Below are positions 15,728 through 24,250 of a stretch of DNA of 64,000 bases, in pieces. Every line of letters starts with the position of its first letter. The stretch's first letter is position 1. Made by a program: the position numbers and the translations under genes. The stretch spans positions 124,001 through 188,000 of the forward strand of contig NZ_CYGY02000046.1 in the NCBI RefSeq assembly GCF_900007165.1, given 5' to 3'. The notes beneath the pieces were generated by a model. It had not been told where the DNA came from. It saw nothing but the letters and a program-made list of their open reading frames with translations, and ran no database searches. Source of the stretch: Paraburkholderia piptadeniae (lineage in GTDB: Bacteria; Pseudomonadota; Gammaproteobacteria; Burkholderiales; Burkholderiaceae).

Positions 15728-16789
15728 TTACTGCTCCGCTAACATCTGTTCGATTTGCCGGAGTATCTCGTCGCGTTTCTCACGCGTGAGTCCGCGCAAT
15801 TTCAGTTCGATCCGATCATCGCCGTACGACTTCAGATCGCCGACGGACACACCACCAAGCTTGATATCGAGCCGTTGTGCGTAACGCTGACGGCCGGCCG
15901 GTTTCGCACTCTCCTGCGCAGTCGCCCTGCCCTTGACGATGTCCGCGACCTGCCGCGTGCTCAGATCATCCGAAAGAATCTTGTTGATCAGGCGCAGTGT
16001 TGAATCAGTGCCGCGCGCCGAATGATACCGGCCAACCTGGTACGCCATGTTCGAACCGAATCGATCCGGCCGCGCCACCATCTCCTGCATCACGGCCTCC
16101 GGCAGCTTCGAAATCGACAGTGCGACAGCGATGGTCGACTCATCCAGGCCGAGATGTTCGGCGAGTTCTTTTTGACTCTGGAAGTGCTCTTCGTCCAGGA
16201 AGCGGCGCCATACGACGGCGTTGTCGAACACCGTCTGCGAATCGCGCTGGACGTTGAGGTCGTAGCCGAGTTTGTAGCTCTGAATGCCGATCGGCAGATC
16301 GATCACGATCGCCTTTACCGTCTCCTTGTTCGCCTCCTTCAACGCGCGAACACGTCGACCACCGTCGCTGACGAAGTAACTGCCGGGATTGTTGTAATCA
16401 GGAATGACGTGGATGGCCTGCTGCTGTCCTTGCTTCGCGAGGTTGACGGCAAGTTCGGCAATCGACGACTTCAGATAAAAGTACCGCGGATTGAACGGAC
16501 TCGGCTTGATCGCCTTCAGCGGAAGTTCGATGATCTGGCCAGGGCGGTAGCCGTGCTCGGCTCGCCAGTTGCGGTATTCGACCGACTCGTTTGCCGCTTC
16601 CGCTGGCTCGGCGTCGCTGATGGCGGACGACATTGCAGGCGCGCTCGTGAAAGCCGCGATGTTCGAGGTCTTGGGCGCATTCTGCACGAGTCCGTCGATC
16701 GCGTTGAGCCGATCGAGCGCGGTGCGCTTTTCGCTGCTGGTCGAATCGGGGCGTGCCTGGAAGCCTTTGGCGAATTGGGACGGTTTCAT
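15728..16789 (-). CDS. parB: ParB chromosome-partitioning protein
   Basis: A 353-residue centromere-binding protein. A variable N-terminus (about 1-85) is followed by the ParB/Srx nucleotide domain (IKPSPFNPRYFYLKSSIAEL, LAKQGQQQAIHVI, then DGGRRVRALKEA at about 142-153), an HTH domain (KELAEHLGLDESTIAVALSI) and a C-terminal dimerisation segment. The usual GERRxRA box reads GGRRVRA here and the usual ENxQR reads LNVQR, so two acidic pocket residues are replaced. It is the second gene after parA, and its ribosome site AAAGG overlaps a parS palindrome in the 24-bp gap. It should load at the TTTATGCGCATAAA sites and spread to segregate this replicon. Confidence 0.95.
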   Translation of the reverse strand: MKPSQFAKGFQARPDSTSSEKRTALDRLNAIDGLVQNAPKTSNIAAFTSAPAMSSAISDAEPAEAANESVEYRNWRAEHGYRPGQIIELPLKAIKPSPFNPRYFYLKSSIAELAVNLAKQGQQQAIHVIPDYNNPGSYFVSDGGRRVRALKEANKETVKAIVIDLPIGIQSYKLGYDLNVQRDSQTVFDNAVVWRRFLDEEHFQSQKELAEHLGLDESTIAVALSISKLPEAVMQEMVARPDRFGSNMAYQVGRYHSARGTDSTLRLINKILSDDLSTRQVADIVKGRATAQESAKPAGRQRYAQRLDIKLGGVSVGDLKSYGDDRIELKLRGLTREKRDEILRQIEQMLAEQ

Positions 16790-16798
16790 TCAGGTACC

Positions 16799-16812
16799 TT
16801 TATGCGCATAAA
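16799..16812. other. parS centromere site between parA and parB
   Basis: TTTATGCGCATAAA, a perfect 14-bp palindrome, fills most of the 24-bp gap between parA and parB. Read on the minus strand, its last AAA plus the following GG form AAAGG, eight bases from the parB ATG, so ParB bound here would cover its own ribosome site on DNA. Confidence 0.9.
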
Positions 16813-16813
16813 T

Positions 16814-17476
16814 TCAGGGAAGCAGAGCGGCGATCTCGTCGGCGCATGCGCGGATTTCGATGCTGGCAAGCTTGGCGCCTCGGTCGTTCATCTGTAGGAC
16901 CGTCTGGCCGAGCGCCATTGCCTGCTTGTAGGCCTCTCGCGTCGGAATCTGGGTTCGCAAAAGCGGAAAACCGAGCTCTTCTAGTGCGCGCTTGAGTTCG
17001 CGCGTCAGCATTCTCTTCTCTTCGGTCTTATTGAGAAGAAAGACTGCGCGCAGGTCTTCGTTCATGACCTGCGCCTGCTGTACCAATTTCACGAGCCCGA
17101 TGCTCGACCAGTAATCAGCCGGAGACGACGATGTGGGAATGACCGCGACCGTCGCAGCTAGCAGGACGACGCCGGAGACTTTCTCAGTGATGGACGGCGG
17201 ACAATCGACGACGATCAGGTCGTAGTCGGCAACGAACTTCTTGATCTCGCGATGGATCTGAGCACCGGCTTCGGAGAGATTGACGACAGGGAACGGGATG
17301 CCGGACTCGCTATCCGAGGATGCGCTGGCCCAATGGATGAGGGTGTTTTGACCGTCGGCGTCAACAACCAGAACGCGCTTGCCTCGCTCGTGAAAGGCTG
17401 CGCCGAGGTGCATCGCAATTGTGCTCTTACCGACGCCGCCCTTCTGCTGTGTAACCGCGATGATTTCTGCCGCCAA
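16814..17476 (-). CDS. parA: ParA partition ATPase
   Basis: A 220-residue Walker-type ATPase with deviant Walker A KGGVGKST (about residues 12-19), A-prime VDADGQN and Walker B VVDCPP. It lacks the N-terminal HTH of large plasmid ParA proteins, so it is a short ParA that is not expected to repress its own promoter through a separate domain. It should bind the nucleoid when loaded with ATP and move ParB-parS complexes. It leads the parA-parB pair; the leader region upstream contains a parS at 17579. Confidence 0.95.
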   Translation of the reverse strand: MAAEIIAVTQQKGGVGKSTIAMHLGAAFHERGKRVLVVDADGQNTLIHWASASSDSESGIPFPVVNLSEAGAQIHREIKKFVADYDLIVVDCPPSITEKVSGVVLLAATVAVIPTSSSPADYWSSIGLVKLVQQAQVMNEDLRAVFLLNKTEEKRMLTRELKRALEELGFPLLRTQIPTREAYKQAMALGQTVLQMNDRGAKLASIEIRACADEIAALLP

Positions 17477-17578
17477 CGTTCACCTCCTCTTTTTGTACGC
17501 CGCTGAATTTTACCTTGTTAAATTTGTAATTCAATCAATTTTGCTCAGATCCAACGGTTATAGGCCGTTCGGCATGGG

Positions 17579-17592
17579 TTTATGCGCATAAA
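17579..17592. other. parS centromere site
   Basis: TTTATGCGCATAAA, preceded by G, about 100 bp upstream of the parA start codon. Its position could allow ParB to modulate parA transcription. Confidence 0.9.
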
Positions 17593-17755
17593 GGACGGGT
17601 GAGTAATCCGCCCGGCAGTCCGTGTATCCCGTGGGGACAGGATTGGGCGGGTGGGACTTTGCAGATGTGATTGAGGTTCTAAGTGGCGTTGGTGTGGGAG
17701 AGGCGATATTGACTGCATGGCGAATGCGATAGGCGACGAATGTCGACCATCTATT

Positions 17756-17783
17756 CATGTGCACCCCGGTTTATGCGCATAAA
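17756..17783. repeat. Left arm of a perfect 28-bp inverted repeat, containing parS
   Basis: The arm holds GTGCACCCCGG followed by a parS palindrome (17770-17783, extended to 16 bp GTTTATGCGCATAAAC at 17769-17784). Its exact reverse complement is at 17860-17887, leaving a 76-bp spacer. Confidence 0.92.
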
Positions 17784-17859
17784 CGATTCATGCTTCGCAG
17801 CGCAAACCGGTTGTCGCACCGTTCTACCCGGCCCCGATCTCTTCGTGATCTCGATCGGC

Positions 17860-17887
17860 TTTATGCGCATAAACCGGGGTGCACATG
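17860..17887. repeat. Right arm of the 28-bp inverted repeat, containing parS
   Basis: This starts with parS (17860-17873) and continues CCGGGGTGCAC outward. It is identical over 28 bp to the reverse complement of 17756-17783. The identity extends well beyond the parS core, which suggests duplication by inversion or selection on the flanks. Confidence 0.92.
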
Positions 17888-18462
17888 GCTGCACTACCTG
17901 CGGGATGAAGCAATCAGGCTCCTGGGTGCGAACCGAACCAAGGGATATGAGAGTCGCGCTCCTCAGACTGCGGCTCTCAACTTCTAGAGATGAAGACTCG
18001 CGGACCGATAAAGCGAGCCCACGGGAACGCGCAATCGTCGCTTGGTGCATGAACAACCTCGCTCGAATTCAACGGAAACGCTGCCGTCCGTGTCCCGCGC
18101 ACGGAACTTTGTATTCCCCGAAAGGCAGGTCCTTAGACGGGCCAGCAGCTTCCATTGCCAACAGCGCTTGCGGCGCAGCTCTTGTCCGCAAACCGATGGT
18201 TAGATGTTGTGGCTACCGCAGCCGAGATAGCACGCCACGCCTAAGCCAATCAATTTCAACGGAGGGTTCCTTGTCAACGTCACGAGCGACATAACCCGCC
18301 GCGATCCAACCTACGAGTGAGCGACCGCTCTCCCAACGCTAATACAACTGCTCGCGCGACGGACCCCGCTCAAGATTCGTCGCGCAACCAGTTTGCGCCC
18401 AAGCGATCCGCGCAGCATGGCCGTAAAATCCTCCGTTTCATCCCGATCCGGCCTACAGCACT

Positions 18463-18834
18463 ATGATCACCATCTACCACAACCCCCGCTGCTCGAAATC
18501 ACGCGGCGCGTGCGACCTCATTGGCGACGTCTACAATCCGTCGAATGAACCCGTCGAGATCCTCGAGTACCTTCGTACTCCGTTATCCGTAACGCAGTTG
18601 AAGCAACTGAACCAGCAGCTTGGCTGCGCGGTACGCGAAATGATCCGAGATTCGGAACCGGCCTATAAAGAACTAGGACTCGCCGACACTTCATTGAGTG
18701 ACGCTCAGTTATACGAAGCAATCGCCGCTCATCCGATCCTTCTTCAACGTCCAATCGTGGTTCGCAACGGACGTGCCGTCATCGGTCGACCGCCGGAGAA
18801 TGTGAAAGCGCTGTTTCCCGAGTTCGCGAATTAG
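18463..18834 (+). CDS. arsC: ArsC-family arsenate reductase (glutaredoxin type)
   Basis: A 123-residue thioredoxin-fold protein with the ArsC-type active site HNPRCSKSRGA (single catalytic Cys, no CxxC). The oxyanion-binding region is YLRTPLSVTQLKQL and the end is VVRNGRAVIGRPPENVKALF. ArsC proteins reduce arsenate with glutathione and glutaredoxin. There are no other ars genes nearby, and many stand-alone ArsC-like proteins have no proven arsenate role, so the substrate is uncertain. It follows the parS region. Confidence 0.9.
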   Translation: MITIYHNPRCSKSRGACDLIGDVYNPSNEPVEILEYLRTPLSVTQLKQLNQQLGCAVREMIRDSEPAYKELGLADTSLSDAQLYEAIAAHPILLQRPIVVRNGRAVIGRPPENVKALFPEFAN

Positions 18835-19003
18835 GCCGACAAGCATCAAACGAGCTGTCCGTATCGCGTTCCGACCAAAGCGTGGCAGCAATTGACGCAC
18901 GGCTGACACTCTTACTGACGCAAGTCCAAATAGACTACGGTAGAAGCCGCGCAAGGCATCATCGCGCGGCGCTCTAATCTCGACCTCATGTGGGAGGACC
19001 GAC

Positions 19004-19294
19004 ATGCTGGAACTTAGACAGTCATGTGAAGCATGTGGCAAAGCGCTTCCACCAACCGCCACCGATGCGATGATCTGCAGCTTCGAATGCACGTTTTGCG
19101 AGGTCTGTGCGCTGACGAAGTTGCGCAACGTGTGCCCCAACTGCGGCGGGAATTTCCAACACCGTCCGATCCGTCCCGCTGCAATGCTCGCGAAACATCC
19201 CGCAGCGGCGGAACGGCACCCTGTCAACGTAGACGAGACATCACACAGCGGATTTTTCGCGCGTTATCGCGATACGCCGCCCTCACAGCGGTAG
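19004..19294 (+). CDS. DUF1272 zinc-binding protein
   Basis: About 96 residues. The first 55 match DUF1272: MLELRQSCEACGKALPP, an ICSFECTFCEVCA block and CPNCGGNF, giving paired cysteines likely to hold one or two zinc ions. The C-terminal 40 residues are not part of the domain and look disordered. A good ribosome site (GGGAGGA) precedes the ATG. Function is unknown; small size and zinc knuckles suggest binding of a protein or nucleic acid. Confidence 0.85.
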   Translation: MLELRQSCEACGKALPPTATDAMICSFECTFCEVCALTKLRNVCPNCGGNFQHRPIRPAAMLAKHPAAAERHPVNVDETSHSGFFARYRDTPPSQR

Positions 19295-19319
19295 ACACTC
19301 GACGGCGCACGAAAAGTGC

Positions 19320-19357
19320 AAAAAAGGCGCCTCATAAGAAGAACCTAGGCGCCCTTT
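19320..19357. terminator. Bidirectional rho-independent terminator
   Basis: An A-run then AGGCGCCT, a loop of about 15 bases, AGGCGCC and a T-run. It lies between the DUF1272 gene and the small minus-strand gene and can serve both. Confidence 0.75.
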
Positions 19358-19388
19358 TCTTCATCCCGCCGACGTCGAACCGGGGACT

Positions 19389-19595
19389 TCACACTTTCCC
19401 ACCTCCATCGAGCCCGCTCCCCGTGCGCCAGACCTGCTTCCCGCGCTCGGACAGCTCACCGCAGCTATGCGTCTCGTCGGCTTGCGTACCGTCGACGGCC
19501 ATATCGCCTCCCGGTTGTTCAAGCGAACGCGGTTTCTGCTGCTTTCTCGCGGCGATTGCCTCATCGTGGGATTTTCCAGAATGATCCAAGCTCAT
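19389..19595 (-). CDS. Small hydrophilic hypothetical protein
   Basis: A 68-residue, highly charged, Gly-rich protein (starts MSLDHSGKSHDEAIAARKQQ) without membrane or catalytic motifs, probably disordered. Support comes from a strong ribosome site (GGGAGG about eight bases before the ATG), a downstream terminator and lack of overlap with another gene. It could be a stress-type small protein; function unknown. Confidence 0.55.
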   Translation of the reverse strand: MSLDHSGKSHDEAIAARKQQKPRSLEQPGGDMAVDGTQADETHSCGELSERGKQVWRTGSGLDGGGKV

Positions 19596-19686
19596 GATGT
19601 GGTCCTCCCAATGAAGTCTCTAAAAATGTAATCCGAGCACAGACCGCTCCCGGACGCATTAAGCTCTCAAAAGTTCGAGAAATCGC

Positions 19687-19856
19687 TTGTCCACAAGTTC
19701 ACTTCGAAGCTGTAACAGCAGGTATTGTCGCGAGCCGTTTGTCGCGCTTTGCGGCCGCCCGGCAACCCGCTTGATTGATAAGGCAAAGATTCCACCTATC
19801 CACAGGGTTATCCAGAAAATCTGTGGATAACTTTTGCATCCCCCGATTTATCCACT
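19687..19856. other. Cluster of five DnaA-box-like sequences
   Basis: One perfect box, TGTGGATAA at 19822-19830 (TTATCCACA on the minus strand). Four boxes differ at one base: TTGTCCACA 19687-19695, CTATCCACA 19796-19804, TTATCCAGA 19808-19816 and TTATCCACT 19848-19856. Four lie within 61 bp. The interval 19596-19978 carries no gene. It may be part of the replication control region, a DnaA titration site, or DnaA control of the downstream flavin reductase. Confidence 0.7.
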
Positions 19857-19978
19857 GCGCGCGGCTAGCGTGTTATATCGCGTGCCGAATTCGGCGCTAT
19901 GGTTCACACATCGGCCACTATGATTGACCGGCCGCATCTTTTTTTTCGCGCGTTCCGCGCCAACCGAGGAAGGAAGAC

Positions 19979-20530
19979 ATGGCCTATCACATTGCAGTCG
20001 TCGTCGGCAGCTTGCGCCGCGACTCGACCAACCGCCTTCTGGCGAAGGCATTGATTTCGCTCGCGCCTTCAGATTTTTCTTTTGAGTTTCTGGACATCGG
20101 CTCGCTTCCGCTTTATAGCCAGGATTACGACCACGATTTCCCAGAAGCGGCTCGCAACTTTAAGCAGCGGATTCTCGCTGCCAACGCATTGCTGTTCGTG
20201 ACGCCTGAATACAACCGGTCGATACCCGGCGTGCTGAAGAACGCGCTCGACTGGGGCTCGCGCCCGTGGGGACATAGTGTGTGGGCCGGCAAGCCGGGCG
20301 CGGTGATCGGCACGTCGCCGGCTGCGACGGGCACGGCGTTGTCGCAGCAACATTTGCGCAACGTGCTGGCCTATCTCGATGTGGCGACGCTCGGCCAGCC
20401 GGAAATGTTCATCAAACACACGGCTGGCCAGATCGACGAAAACGGCAATATCGAAAGCGACGACACGCGCAAGTTCCTGCAAAAGTTTGTCGATCGCTAC
20501 GTGGATTGGGTGAAGCGGCACATCGGCTAA
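19979..20530 (+). CDS. NADPH-dependent FMN reductase (quinone/chromate reductase type)
   Basis: A 183-residue flavodoxin-fold protein. The FMN phosphate loop is VGSLRRDSTNRLLA, and TPEYNRSIPGVLKNALDW is the family hallmark. These enzymes reduce quinones, azo compounds or chromate by two-electron transfer with NADPH. The length matches ChrR/YieF relatives. It lies directly after the DnaA-box cluster with the start near GGAAGGAAGAC. Confidence 0.92.
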   Translation: MAYHIAVVVGSLRRDSTNRLLAKALISLAPSDFSFEFLDIGSLPLYSQDYDHDFPEAARNFKQRILAANALLFVTPEYNRSIPGVLKNALDWGSRPWGHSVWAGKPGAVIGTSPAATGTALSQQHLRNVLAYLDVATLGQPEMFIKHTAGQIDENGNIESDDTRKFLQKFVDRYVDWVKRHIG

Positions 20531-20545
20531 CGCCGCTTATCGACA

Positions 20546-20580
20546 TGAGGCAGCGGCGCTCGACACCGGGCGCCGCCTCG
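20546..20580. terminator. Possible hairpin terminator
   Basis: GAGGCAGCGGCGC and GCGCCGCCTC form an imperfect GC-rich stem after the flavin reductase, followed by a short pyrimidine run. It is weak evidence because the T-run is poor. Confidence 0.4.
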
Positions 20581-20612
20581 CTTTCCGAACGGGATTGTCA
20601 CAACATGCACGG

Positions 20613-21734
20613 CTACGTGTGACGATGCCCTGTCACGCGATCCCAGCCGTGCCGCACGGCGGCTTTGAACCGCTCCCAGCTGCCCTCCGGCCTGTCCCGC
20701 TCCCAGTGCTCGCGGACTTCGGGCTCGACTTCATCCCACTGCCGGTCTTGATAGCGGGTTTCGCGCGCCATCGCCGCGCCGTGATGATAGGCGGGTACAT
20801 ATTCGTCGAAGCGCGAGCCTTCGTCCGCGTACTGGGCGTCGTAGTGAGCGCGGAAATCTTCCTCGTACTCGAGGAATTCGTCGGGGACCTGTTGAGGCAT
20901 CGCGCGCGCGGGCTCGGCCGTATCGGGTGTCATCACGGCGCCTGAACCGGCGATGCCCGCCGATGCAACGGCCGCTGCTCCAGGCGTTTCGCCCGGAGGC
21001 GTGACGGGTGGCGTGCTGGTCGGCGCCGCGTAGTTCGGATACTGACCCGGCCGCGTCGTCTCCTGCTGCGCCGCTGTGCGTGACGGCGCCGAGCCCGGCT
21101 GTTCCGGCGGCGGCGTTTCGGGCCGCATCACCGCGCCGGCGCCCGGCGCGCTCGCTGCGGCGAGTGCCTGCGCCGACGGCTCGTCGACGGGCGGTACGCC
21201 GTGCAGCGTATCCATCTGGGCACGCTTGCGCGCTTCTTCTCCGGTGAGCCGCGCATCGCTCGACGGCTGGGCCGCCGTCGGCACGGCAGCCGGCGTACTG
21301 ATGCCGAGCTCATCCATCACCGAATGCTCGCGACGTGCCTGTGCCGCATCGTCGCGCGTTGCCGCTGCGCGGCTGCCCTCTGCCGGACGTTCGCTGACTT
21401 CGATCGCGCCCAGCCGCGTCAGCGAATTGCGCGCGAGTTCCGCGTGCGACTCGCTCGCGGCGTTCACGGCCACGAGCACCGCGCCGCGACGCACGGCTTC
21501 CGTGTAGCGCTCGGCCTCGGGCGCCGTCGTGCCCGAAGTCTGGAAGAGACTCGACAGAAATCGTTCGATATTCGCGATCACGCCGGGCGTATGCGCGGTG
21601 GCGACATCGGCGGGCGTTTCGGGGTTCGCCTGCAATTCGATGTCGGCGGAGGCGAAGCCGGCCTGCACGAGCATGTTGCGCGCGCTCTCGGCTTGCGCGT
21701 AGCTGTCGAAAAGACCAATCACGGTGTGTCGCAT
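20613..21734 (-). CDS. General-stress-protein 17M-like domain protein with long disordered middle
   Basis: About 373 residues. The N-terminal 100 (MRHTVIGLFDSYAQAESARN and onward to RRGAVLVAVNAASESHAELA) match the GSP17M/YflT-like domain that flags stress proteins. Residues about 110-285 are Pro/Ala/Thr-rich and disordered. The last 95 form an acidic and aromatic tail (YEEDFRAHYDAQYADEGSRF, SWERFKAAVRHGWDRVTG), similar to tails of other soluble stress proteins in this family. The start MRHTVIG is chosen for GGAGACAGAC just before it; the frame extends 26 codons further. The role is unknown beyond a likely stress response. Confidence 0.8.
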   Translation of the reverse strand: MRHTVIGLFDSYAQAESARNMLVQAGFASADIELQANPETPADVATAHTPGVIANIERFLSSLFQTSGTTAPEAERYTEAVRRGAVLVAVNAASESHAELARNSLTRLGAIEVSERPAEGSRAAATRDDAAQARREHSVMDELGISTPAAVPTAAQPSSDARLTGEEARKRAQMDTLHGVPPVDEPSAQALAAASAPGAGAVMRPETPPPEQPGSAPSRTAAQQETTRPGQYPNYAAPTSTPPVTPPGETPGAAAVASAGIAGSGAVMTPDTAEPARAMPQQVPDEFLEYEEDFRAHYDAQYADEGSRFDEYVPAYHHGAAMARETRYQDRQWDEVEPEVREHWERDRPEGSWERFKAAVRHGWDRVTGHRHT

Positions 21735-21937
21735 GTCTGTCTCCTGCGGCTTTCTGAACGGACCCCCGGCGCAGCCGAGGCCGCTCGTTCGTCGATGCCG
21801 TGAAACGCGCAACGTTCATGCCGGAATGCGCGACCGCGCAGTCAGCCGGAACGACGAAGGACGGGGCAACGAACCTGCGCCAGCGTCGAAACCATCGTCA
21901 ATCGACGCGCGCCACGTTGCGTGGCGCCCTTTTACAA

Positions 21938-24250
21938 CTAGCTGGTAATCCCTGGCAGTGCGTTCGAACCGGCCGGATGCGTCGGCGATTGCGCGATTTC
22001 CCGCTGCAGCGTCTGCAGGAATTTGTCGAGCAGCGCGATATCGAAGGGCTTCGACAACATGCGCGCGTCGACGTGGCGCGCGCGCTCCAACTCTTCAGCA
22101 TAGCCCGTGACGAGAATCACCGGGAGCTTGGTCTCGAAGGTCTGGATATGCTCGGCGAGATCGATGCCGTTCAGCTTGCCCGGCATGTGGATGTCGGAGA
22201 TCACGAGATCGAACGGCAGCGGCTCGCCCGCATGCTTCTGCGCCGCGCGCGCGGCGTCGAGCCGTTCGACTGCTGCGTCGGCGTTGAATGTGCACGTGAC
22301 CTCGTGGCCCATCATCTGCAGCAGCGCTTCCGTGCCCGCGGCGACTTCGTCGTTATCCTCGACGAGCAGAATGCGCAGTCCGTGCGGCGCGTCCCGTTGC
22401 TCGGCGACGGGTTCGACGGGCCGCTCGACTTCCGGCGCGTGCGTCGCTCGCGGCAGATAGAGCCGCACCGACGTGCCCGCGCCGATCGCGCTGTCGATCG
22501 CCGCGAGGCCGCCCGAGCGCTCGCAGAACGCGAACACCTGCGGCAAGCCGAGACCCGTACCCATGCCTTTCGGCTTGGTCGTGAAGAGCGGCTCGAACGC
22601 GCGCGACAGCACGTCCGGCGGCATGCCGACGCCCGTATCTTCCAGCGACAGCTGCACGAAATCGCCTGTGATCGGAAAACCGTCTTCATGACGGAAACTC
22701 ACGTTGCTCGTGCGCACCGTGAAGCGGCCGCCGTTCGGCATTGCATCGCGCGCATTGACGGCGACGTTGATCAGCGCCAGCTCGAGCTCGGCGACATCGA
22801 CGTGCATCGGCCACACGCCGACGCCGACGTCCATCACCAGCGCGGCCTTTGCGCCGAGCGACGCGCGCAGCAGATCGTGGCAGCCGGGCAGCCAGCGCGC
22901 GACGTCGAGCGTTTCGCTGCGCAACGGCTGCTTGCGCGCGACGCCGAGCAACTGCCGCGTGAGCGACTGGCCGCTTTTCAATGCGCGCTCGATCGCGGCC
23001 AGTTCGCGATCGAACGTGGCCGCGCCGCGCCGGCGCAGGATCTGCGCGTTGGCCGAGACGATCATCAGCAGGTTGTTGAAATCGTGCGCGACGCTGCCGA
23101 CCAGATTGCCGAGCGCTTCCATCTTGCGCGACTGCCGGTACGCCGATTCGATCGAGCGGCGCATCGACGCTTCCGCCTGCCAGCGCTCCCACGCCTCTTC
23201 CTCGGCGGCGAGCCGCTTGAGCGACAGCCAGATCACGCACCACAGCGCGATCGACGGCACGAACATCGACAGGATCAGCACGCTCAAATGCCGATACCAC
23301 GTGGCCCAGATCGCCGACGTGCGATAGCCGCACGTCACATAGACGGGGTACGAGCCGACGCGGCGAAACGCGACGATCAGGCCCTCGCCGTCGACCGTCG
23401 AACGCACGCGCACGACGCCCGCGCGCCGGCCTTCGGCGAGTGCATCGGTATAGGCGTTGTGGCGCGTCGGTTCCTCGACTTTCGACATCGGAGTGACGGG
23501 GTAGCGCGCGAGCAGCGAAGCGTCGGCGCGCGTCAGCGCCATCGTCATCGGCGAGTCGGTGCCGCCGCGCAGCTCGCGGTAGAACGCGTTGAAATAGCTG
23601 GGCCGCAATGCGACGGATACGATGCCCGCGAACGAGCCGTCGTCCGCGCGCCGCGCGACGCCCGTATTGAACACGACTTCCCCCGCCACGTTTCCGACCA
23701 TCACCTTCGACACGTGCTCGAGCACCTGGCCGTCGCGGATGCCGACGAAATCCTCGCGCTGGCTGATCGACACGGACGGCGCCGGATAGAAGCGGCTGCT
23801 CGCGAGCAGGGTGCCATCCCGGCCGAAGATGGCGACGGCCGCGACTTGCGGATAGCCGCCGCCCATCGTTTGCAGCTTCTCGTGGATCGAGGCTTCGCGA
23901 TCGCGGATGCCGTCGTCGTCGAGACCCTGGACGAGATCGACGACGCGCGCATCGAGCGCCTCGTTCATGTCGAACACCTTCAGCGCATGCTCTTCGGCGA
24001 CGCGCACGGTGCGCAGCGTCACATCCGTCGCGTCGGCTTCGCGCGAGCGCAGGTCGCTGAACGCCATCGCCGCGACGAACACGCACGGCAGCACGACGGC
24101 CGCCACCAGCAGCGCGATCAGCGTCATGCGGCGCACGGCGAAGTTGTGCTCGGGCACGGCGGGAAACACGGCTTCGTCGGGCCGCGCGGCGCGTGCGCGC
24201 CCGTCCGATGCTTTCACGTCGACGGAATCGGGCCGGTCAGGTTTCGTCAT
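21938..24250 (-). CDS. Membrane hybrid sensor histidine kinase with receiver domain
   Basis: A 770-residue protein. First membrane helix at about 43-64 (LIALLVAAVVLPCVFVAA), a periplasmic Cache-like sensor of about 250 residues, and a second helix LSVLILSMFVPSIALWCVIW. A coiled linker leads to a HisKA domain with acceptor His in GSVAHDFNNLLMIVS. HATPase_c has NARDAMPNGG, LEDTGVGMPPDV and GTGLGLPQVF. The C-terminal receiver has acceptor Asp in VISDIHMPGKLNG. The AHDFNNLL type with attached receiver is typical of blue-light or metabolic sensors. The start MTKPDRP is taken; ten more codons are open upstream. It has no adjacent output regulator. Confidence 0.92.
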   Translation of the reverse strand: MTKPDRPDSVDVKASDGRARAARPDEAVFPAVPEHNFAVRRMTLIALLVAAVVLPCVFVAAMAFSDLRSREADATDVTLRTVRVAEEHALKVFDMNEALDARVVDLVQGLDDDGIRDREASIHEKLQTMGGGYPQVAAVAIFGRDGTLLASSRFYPAPSVSISQREDFVGIRDGQVLEHVSKVMVGNVAGEVVFNTGVARRADDGSFAGIVSVALRPSYFNAFYRELRGGTDSPMTMALTRADASLLARYPVTPMSKVEEPTRHNAYTDALAEGRRAGVVRVRSTVDGEGLIVAFRRVGSYPVYVTCGYRTSAIWATWYRHLSVLILSMFVPSIALWCVIWLSLKRLAAEEEAWERWQAEASMRRSIESAYRQSRKMEALGNLVGSVAHDFNNLLMIVSANAQILRRRGAATFDRELAAIERALKSGQSLTRQLLGVARKQPLRSETLDVARWLPGCHDLLRASLGAKAALVMDVGVGVWPMHVDVAELELALINVAVNARDAMPNGGRFTVRTSNVSFRHEDGFPITGDFVQLSLEDTGVGMPPDVLSRAFEPLFTTKPKGMGTGLGLPQVFAFCERSGGLAAIDSAIGAGTSVRLYLPRATHAPEVERPVEPVAEQRDAPHGLRILLVEDNDEVAAGTEALLQMMGHEVTCTFNADAAVERLDAARAAQKHAGEPLPFDLVISDIHMPGKLNGIDLAEHIQTFETKLPVILVTGYAEELERARHVDARMLSKPFDIALLDKFLQTLQREIAQSPTHPAGSNALPGITS

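Larger units (their letters stand above)
17503..18462. other. Gene-free centromere region
   Basis: About 960 bp without a credible gene. It holds the parA upstream region and three exact parS palindromes; the stretch 17890-18460 shows nothing further that I can support. A plus-strand reading frame crosses two parS sites and is rejected. Confidence 0.7.

Noticed and set aside
18198..18212. GTTAGATG-like integron attC core
   Set aside because: A single match without the paired inverse core, without an integrase of integron type and without cassettes.
17740..18294. Open reading frame of 184 codons after parA
   Set aside because: It runs through two parS palindromes and the 28-bp inverted repeat, lacks a ribosome site and has no family likeness.
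19361..19390. tRNA T-loop-like GTTCGA on the minus strand
   Set aside because: No acceptor stem, D-arm or anticodon arm can be formed around it.
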